A stretch of DNA of 64,000 nucleotides, from positions 134,442,516 through 134,506,515 of the forward strand of contig NC_089980.1 of NCBI RefSeq assembly GCF_036417845.1, written 5' to 3'. The DNA comes from Apteryx mantelli. Taxonomy: Eukaryota > Chordata > Aves > Apterygiformes > Apterygidae. The notes under the pieces were generated by a model that worked only from the letters and a program-made list of their open reading frames with translations, made no database searches and was not told the origin of the DNA. Below are positions 58,576 through 64,000 of this stretch, piece by piece (positions within the stretch are counted from its first letter, which is position 1; every line of letters begins with the position of its first letter). Both the position numbers and the translations under genes were made by a program.

Positions 58576-60254
58576 GGCTCAGCTCCTCCAGTGCAGACTT
58601 CACAGGTATTGCTCTCTGGTAAAGCTGTTTGCTCACTGATAAAGGTTTTGTCAGACCAGTTTTGGACCTTACAAGCCCCACTAAGTTGTGGCATTGCACC
58701 AGCGTAGTGTCTTTGTTCAAACCTACCTTCATCTCTGGTTTAGGTTCTCGATTACAGTGGGAGATGATAACCTCCAGATCTGGGATGAGGGGTACATGAG
58801 GATGGGAATATATTAAAATATCGCAAGCTGATTCTCCAGAACTCCTTTGCTAAAGCCTTATGTCAACAGTCACAATGCAGAAAACTAGTTTTGCGAAGAG
58901 ACAAAAAAAGAGCGTGTGTAAAAGGTGCTTGGAAACTTGAACAAGAGTTTGTGTAGCATCTTTTTTGCTGAGGGACATCTGCAATATACCCCTTTAAAGC
59001 CACTCCTAATCTCTACGGAATCCTCCTGCCCACAAAGAAAAAGAAATCAATGATCCTCCTATTTTAGAGCCAGTGTATCATAAGATTTTTTCCAAACAAA
59101 TAACAAAGTGGGAGGTATTCTCCATGGGTGTATTCTGTTTGTTTAGCTGGTTCAAAAGTGTTAAGATCTCTAGTAAAGACAGTGGTTGCATTAACCAATT
59201 CCCCAGTCTCTGCAACAAATATTTATTATTAGTCTTTTGAGTGATATGGTCATCCCTAAAAACAGCTGCATGCTGTTCCCCATTTACTGCCTCGTTTCAA
59301 CTCTGGGTCAGATTGTTCTCAGTAGAAAGTCCAGTTGCTGGACTTGCAAATTCTGTTGGGGTCTGAAAGTTGAAGTATGTATTTCATGGTCAAACTTCAG
59401 TGTCCCAAGCAGAGCTACCCCTGAAGGTACTGGTTAGATGTGGATCACTGAGATGAGAGAAGGTGGAAGTGGGAAGGAGAAAGTACGTAATTCTAAATTT
59501 CAAAACAAGTTGGTCAAGTCTTTCTTTATTTTGACCCTCTACAAAGATTGACGAAACAATTTTAATAAAAATATGTTTATTTCCCCCAGGTTCCCCCAGC
59601 TGCAGAACCACCTGGATGAAAAAAAAGTCAAATTTCTAGAGAGAAGTTAATTAAGCATTTTTACCCTTTTTTGCTTTATTTTTAAGGCAGTTTTACTTTC
59701 TTTTTTTTCTTCTTTTTTTTTTTTAACATCAGACAAGAGAGAGGAAGAAATCAGCCCAGATCAAAAAGCACATCAGTTCTCTTTGTGGTTTGAACAGTGA
59801 AGATGATATGGGGAAAAGCCCTTCAGTCATGTTTCCTTTAGACCCTAGCCTTTCTAAAAGGTTTGGGGGAGGGCTCCTGGCTTCAAACCAGGTTTTGGTG
59901 TGCTTCACTAGTAAATCTGAAAAGAAAAAAAAACAAAACATATATATATATTTACACACACATATATAAATATATATCTACTTTGAGCTTTGTAACTGCC
60001 GAAAACCCAGTATAGGGTGAGGGTTTCCACGTAGTAGATCCAATTGTTTAGCGAGACATAGGGGCAGGGTGCATCTGGGCATGCGTAAGAGATCACCACC
60101 ACAGTCTACATCGAGAACTTTCCTGCTGCAGCATCACTGTTTTCCAGATGTTTTCTCCCTTTTTAACCCACCAGTTTTTAAAAGTGTACTCGGCACCATG
60201 CCTGGGAGGTTTGTTCTTTCTTTTTCTTGCCATGAGATGGATATAACCCTGAGC
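58576..60254. other. Gene-free interval between CR1 copies
   Basis: About 1.7 kb of AT-rich DNA with T runs near 59700 and AT-rich microsatellite-like tracts near 59940-59980. No coding sequence recognised. Confidence 0.55.
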
Positions 60255-60985
60255 CTTATAGTATCCTTATAGCCAAACTGATGAGATATGGACAAGATAA
60301 GTGGGTGGTTAAAGAGAATGAAAGTTTTGTGGTAGAAAAAGACGTGGGGTTCCTGGTGGACAACAAGTGGACCATAAGACAGTAACGTGCCCTTGCAACA
60401 AAGAAGGCCAGTGGTATCCTGGGCTGCGTTTTCAAGAGTGCAGCTAGCAGAGTGAGGGAAGAGAGGCTTTATAAAGCCCTTTTGAGACCCCGTCAGGAGT
60501 GTTCTGTCCAGTCAGGGGCTTCCCAGTACAGGAAGACACTGACGTACTGGAGCAGGTACAGTGAGGGCCACCAGCATGGTCAGGGGGATGGAGAACATGA
60601 CATGAGGAGAGGCTGAGAGAGCAGGGTCTGTTCAGCCTTTAGAAAAGAAGGTGAATGAAAGATCTCCTTGCTCTCCCCCACTACCTGATGGGAGGTAGTA
60701 GAGATGATGGTGACAGACTCTTCTGAGAAGTACATGGTGGTTGGACAAAATGCAACAAGCACAAGCTGAAACGCAGGAATTTCCAGTTAGATAACAGGAA
60801 AAAAAACATCTCACCATAAGGTTGGTCAGACATTGGGACAGGAGCCCAGAGAGGCCCCATCCCTAGAGATATTCAAAATTCTGCTGGACATGTCCCAGAG
60901 CAATCTGATTTAACTTTGAGCAGAGGTTTGGACCATAGACCTCCAGAGGTCCATTCCCATCTAAATTATTCTATGATTCTATTGT
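60255..60985 (+). mobile_element. CR1 LINE 3' part, old and internally deleted
   Basis: The copy opens with ILIAKLMRYG (about 60260-60290), then skips to the EKDLGVLVD region (gtagaaaaagacgtggggt at 60332), the tail of the reverse transcriptase, and the 3' UTR with gaggtccattcccatctaaa ending attctatgattctat at about 60965-60983. The central catalytic blocks are absent. Diverged, with many stops. Confidence 0.8.
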
Positions 60986-62689
60986 GAAAATATGTGGTAT
61001 CACAAACCAACCAAACAAAAAATCCTCACCAGTTTAACTTTAGTAATCTGACAGAGCTGTCAATCACCATCACATGAAGGAAGCATGTTTTGTTGAATCA
61101 GCAGCATTCTGGAGATTGGCAAGTAAGACCCTGACTCCTGCTACTCAAAATGCTCTACCCCACAGGTTGGAGAAAGGATCTTTCTTACTCCAGATGTAGA
61201 TTTTGGTCTGCATCTTGGTATGGAAACACGTGACATGATTAGAGATCAGAGCCCTGCTTTTTTAGGACATTGAATAACAAACAGGACAAAATACAGGATA
61301 AAAAGCCAGGGCTAGTCTCCTGACTGTTGAATTTCTCTGAGTTGAGCAACACATTGTTATTTATGTTGTTTCCTCTGCCTGTGAAAGTCACCAAGTCGTG
61401 CAACACCAGAGGATTCCTACTGCCTGGAACATGAACCTCTTGCAACTTAAATGAAAAGAGCAGCTACAGGGAGCAATGTGCTTCTTTGTCTACGTGACAT
61501 CAAAATGTCACATCCAAAACTATTCCCATAATTTCCAGGTTTGGGAGCTGTGGAAACCCTGGATGCTTTGGAAAAAAAAAAAATCCAGAAACCTGGAAAC
61601 TTGACCTCACATATGTTGTTTCCACAAATGCCAGAGGTAGCCCCATATTTTCTGGAAAGGGAGAGACTGGGCCTGATATGAAGTTGTTGGTGTTTAGCCG
61701 AGTAATCTCTCTGATAATAGCTACCAATGAGTTTGACTATTAGCAATATTTCTGAGTCATCACGAATTCCTAAACACCATCTTCTGTTTAGACTGTCTCC
61801 TGTACATAATTTCCCTCGACCACAACAAGGAGAGTTACTGCATCAAAACAGCCTTTCTCTTCTGAAAAGGTACCTGGGCATTTATTAAAGCTCCCAGGCA
61901 GTTTCTGCTGCTCTGAAATTGCCTTGTTGTAGGAGTGGGGTTTTTTTGTTGCTTCCTTGCTCTCTTCCCACTGCTCGCTGACTTTTGCAGGCTGGTCCTC
62001 TCAGCCGGTCACAGCTGAGAGCAGTGAGGGCATTTGGAAAGAGTGGCTCCGTGGAGCCATCTCCCATTCCCCAGCTGGTATGTCCTTTGTTCCTGTTTTC
62101 CTGTCTTTACAGCCGTGAGGACTGCTAATACTGTACCTCCCATGACAAGACACCAGGAGGAGCTCCAGGGTAGGTAAATCTGGCTTTTTTTACTATCTTC
62201 TTGCTTACCAGGGTATGATGCAGCTATCTACCCTCTTGTGTGCTGCTAGCCACCTCAGTATATCCTTCGTAATTGCTAAGGCCCTTCGGAGAGGGGAGTC
62301 TTTCCTGGTATACATATATATTTAAAAAAAAAAAAATCCTGATCCTTGGAGGTAAGTTGACCTGACTGGTAGGTCCATGGTTGCCTAGTGCCTCCAGATG
62401 CTCCCTGTAGGGCTCGAGGTTATCAGCTTTAGATGAAAAAGGCACATGGCTTCCTTCTCCCCGCCAAAGGAGGTCAGATAAAGGGTGCCATGTGGGGCTG
62501 GTGAATCTCTGTGGTAGTGGGTGGGAGAGCAGTAGGGAGAAGTAGGAGGCAGAGGAGCAACATCAGCTTGCCAGCCACCAAGTTAAGAAAATTGTCCTGG
62601 CAAGGTGTGTTCAACTAGCCCTATGGATGGAAGACCTGGACCTACAAGTCCCAAAGCCAGAGAGGTTCATGACAACCATTCCTACTAAG

Positions 62690-62795
62690 TTGGATCTAAT
62701 GTTGAAATTGGCCTTTCACTGAGGAGGGGTTCAGACCAGAGGCCTTCATAGGTCTCTTCTGACCTAAATTAATCCATGATTCCTGAAAGGTGTCA
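62690..62795 (+). mobile_element. CR1 3'-tail fragment
   Basis: The text gaggaggggttcagaccaga, ggccttcataggtctcttct, gacctaaattaatccatgat and tcc follows the order of a CR1 3' UTR (ggttggaccagatgacctcc, gaggtcccttccaacctaaa, ttctatgattc). Only the tail remains. Confidence 0.6.
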
Positions 62796-62889
62796 GTGAG
62801 AGCTGGTGACTTCTTTCGGAGGAGATAGAGGGAATCCATCTGCCTACCCAACACTGCCTCTGGAAGTGAGTCTGAGTCTGCAACGTTAT

Positions 62890-63000
62890 CAGAGATAATC
62901 CAGGTCTTGGATGCTCATCCACATGGGCACTGAAGCAATATCTACACTAATAAATTAAACAGTGCCAGGGCACAGACTTGGGGCACTGCAACTCACCTGC
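62890..63000 (+). repeat. Unclassified interspersed repeat, copy B
   Basis: Copy of the element at 22530-22625: ggtcttggatgctc, atctacactaataaattaaa, cagtgcc and ggggcactgcaac occur in the same order. It has about 12 extra bases between the first two blocks. Ends and family unknown. Confidence 0.45.
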
Positions 63001-64000
63001 CTATATTAATGGCTTAGTACCTGGCACAGTTTTGACTGGTTTAGCTGGCCCTCTCCTGAACAATTTTTGGCCATGATTCAGGAGTTTGCATGGGCCAATG
63101 AGCATTCCTAGGAGGCAGTTCTGATATAACCACCTTGTTTTGGAGGCTGGGAGATAACGGTAGGGACATGGCCAGACCTGCAAGTTAGTTTCAGTTCCAG
63201 ATAACAAACTCTGCCACTATTTAGTTTACTAGTATGTAAACTAGTATATATGAGTTTGTAGTCTAAGGACTTGAACAATGAAGAATACACACTACTGGGA
63301 ATGAGGGAAGAGGGCTGGAAGCTTTCTGAGGGATATCCCACACATGATTAGAAAATTGATACAGAAAGGCTGAGCTCATTTAGAAATGAAAAAGGTAAGT
63401 TTTCAGTGTATCTATATCAAAGATCTTTGCCTTTCTCCTGAGATCCCAAACATACTGGATACATGACATCATGGTAGGAGTCTGTCATTAGCTTTCAAGA
63501 TGAGAAGATCAGCTTTGGAGTCTTTTCTGAATAACTGATAGAATCATTCAGAGCTCGGGGCTGGGTGACACTGGGTAGAGTGTGACTACTCCAAACTTTG
63601 TTGAGCAAGGAATAGCACAAGACACAAACTACAAGTTCCTGGAGTGTGTTATGGACATTTTTTTTCTCATATCAGTGTTGGAGAAAGCAAGGAGACTTCA
63701 TTATCAGACTTCATTCTTGCTGATAGATAAGAACTGATTGAAAATGGATGTATGGATGAAAATGACAATAGAGTCTATGATACTTAGAAAGAAAAGGAAG
63801 AATAGAATAAAGTTTGCCATTTTTCAAGTTTACAGTTTTACTGGCTTGAGTAATCTTGGGTGGGGGGACGGACAATAGGGAAGATCCCATGAACAGTCAT
63901 GGATCCTATGGACAATCTAAAGGAAAGATTTCTGTGTCTTAAAGAAACAATATTAAATGTAAATTTGGTGAAGAAAATTTCTTTTTTTTTTATAGGTCAA

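Larger units (their letters stand above)
60986..64000. other. Gene-free right end of the window
   Basis: No recognisable gene. It contains a CR1 tail fragment and the second copy of an unclassified repeat. A possible internal exon by splice signals alone (62113-62169) has no protein match that I recognise. Confidence 0.5.

Overview
The window reads as vertebrate nuclear DNA, most likely from a bird. Three single-copy genes are recognisable from conserved protein sequence: EFHC1 (minus strand, first two exons only), PAQR8 (minus strand, complete intronless reading frame) and MCM3 (plus strand, all 17 coding exons). Their order and orientation (EFHC1<, PAQR8<, MCM3>) match, in mirror image, the block I recall from human 6p12 (MCM3, PAQR8, EFHC1). 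Short spacing, only a few CR1 LINE copies as young repeats, and very few SINE remnants point to a bird; crocodile or turtle is possible but less likely. I saw no retrovirus or LTR element.

Layout. 1-6353: EFHC1 5' end, with exon 2 at 481-702, a 5.6 kb intron 1 holding a large decayed minisatellite, and exon 1 in a CpG island with two X-box (RFX) motifs and an NRF1-type site. 6621-14034: intergenic DNA and the unmeasured PAQR8 3' UTR. 14035-15093: PAQR8 coding sequence. 15148 to about 30.1 kb: probably one long PAQR8 5' UTR intron, leading to a GC-rich island at 30.0-30.37 kb with two minus-strand donor candidates. 30.37-31.8 kb: a minisatellite of about 35 units with a 37 bp basic unit and an eleven-unit higher-order duplication, followed by CA-rich DNA to 32.37 kb. 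32.4-42.1 kb: gene-free, with one fairly young CR1 copy at 37.65-38.76 kb. 42.15-54.17 kb: MCM3 with a CCAAT/E2F promoter, a CR1 copy in intron 7 and a 3' UTR ending near a canonical poly(A) signal. 54.2-64 kb: gene-free as far as I can see, with several broken CR1 copies.

The three genes are not a functional unit: MCM3 is a subunit of the MCM2-7 replicative helicase, PAQR8 a membrane progestin receptor, EFHC1 an axonemal/microtubule protein. Their promoters fit this: E2F and CCAAT boxes at MCM3, X-boxes at EFHC1. I found no convincing new gene system. The items most worth a second look are the two minisatellites, the X-box pair, a run of three adjacent inverted repeats at 22.8 kb, an unclassified interspersed repeat present twice, and two CR1 copies that both lack the middle of the reverse transcriptase domain.
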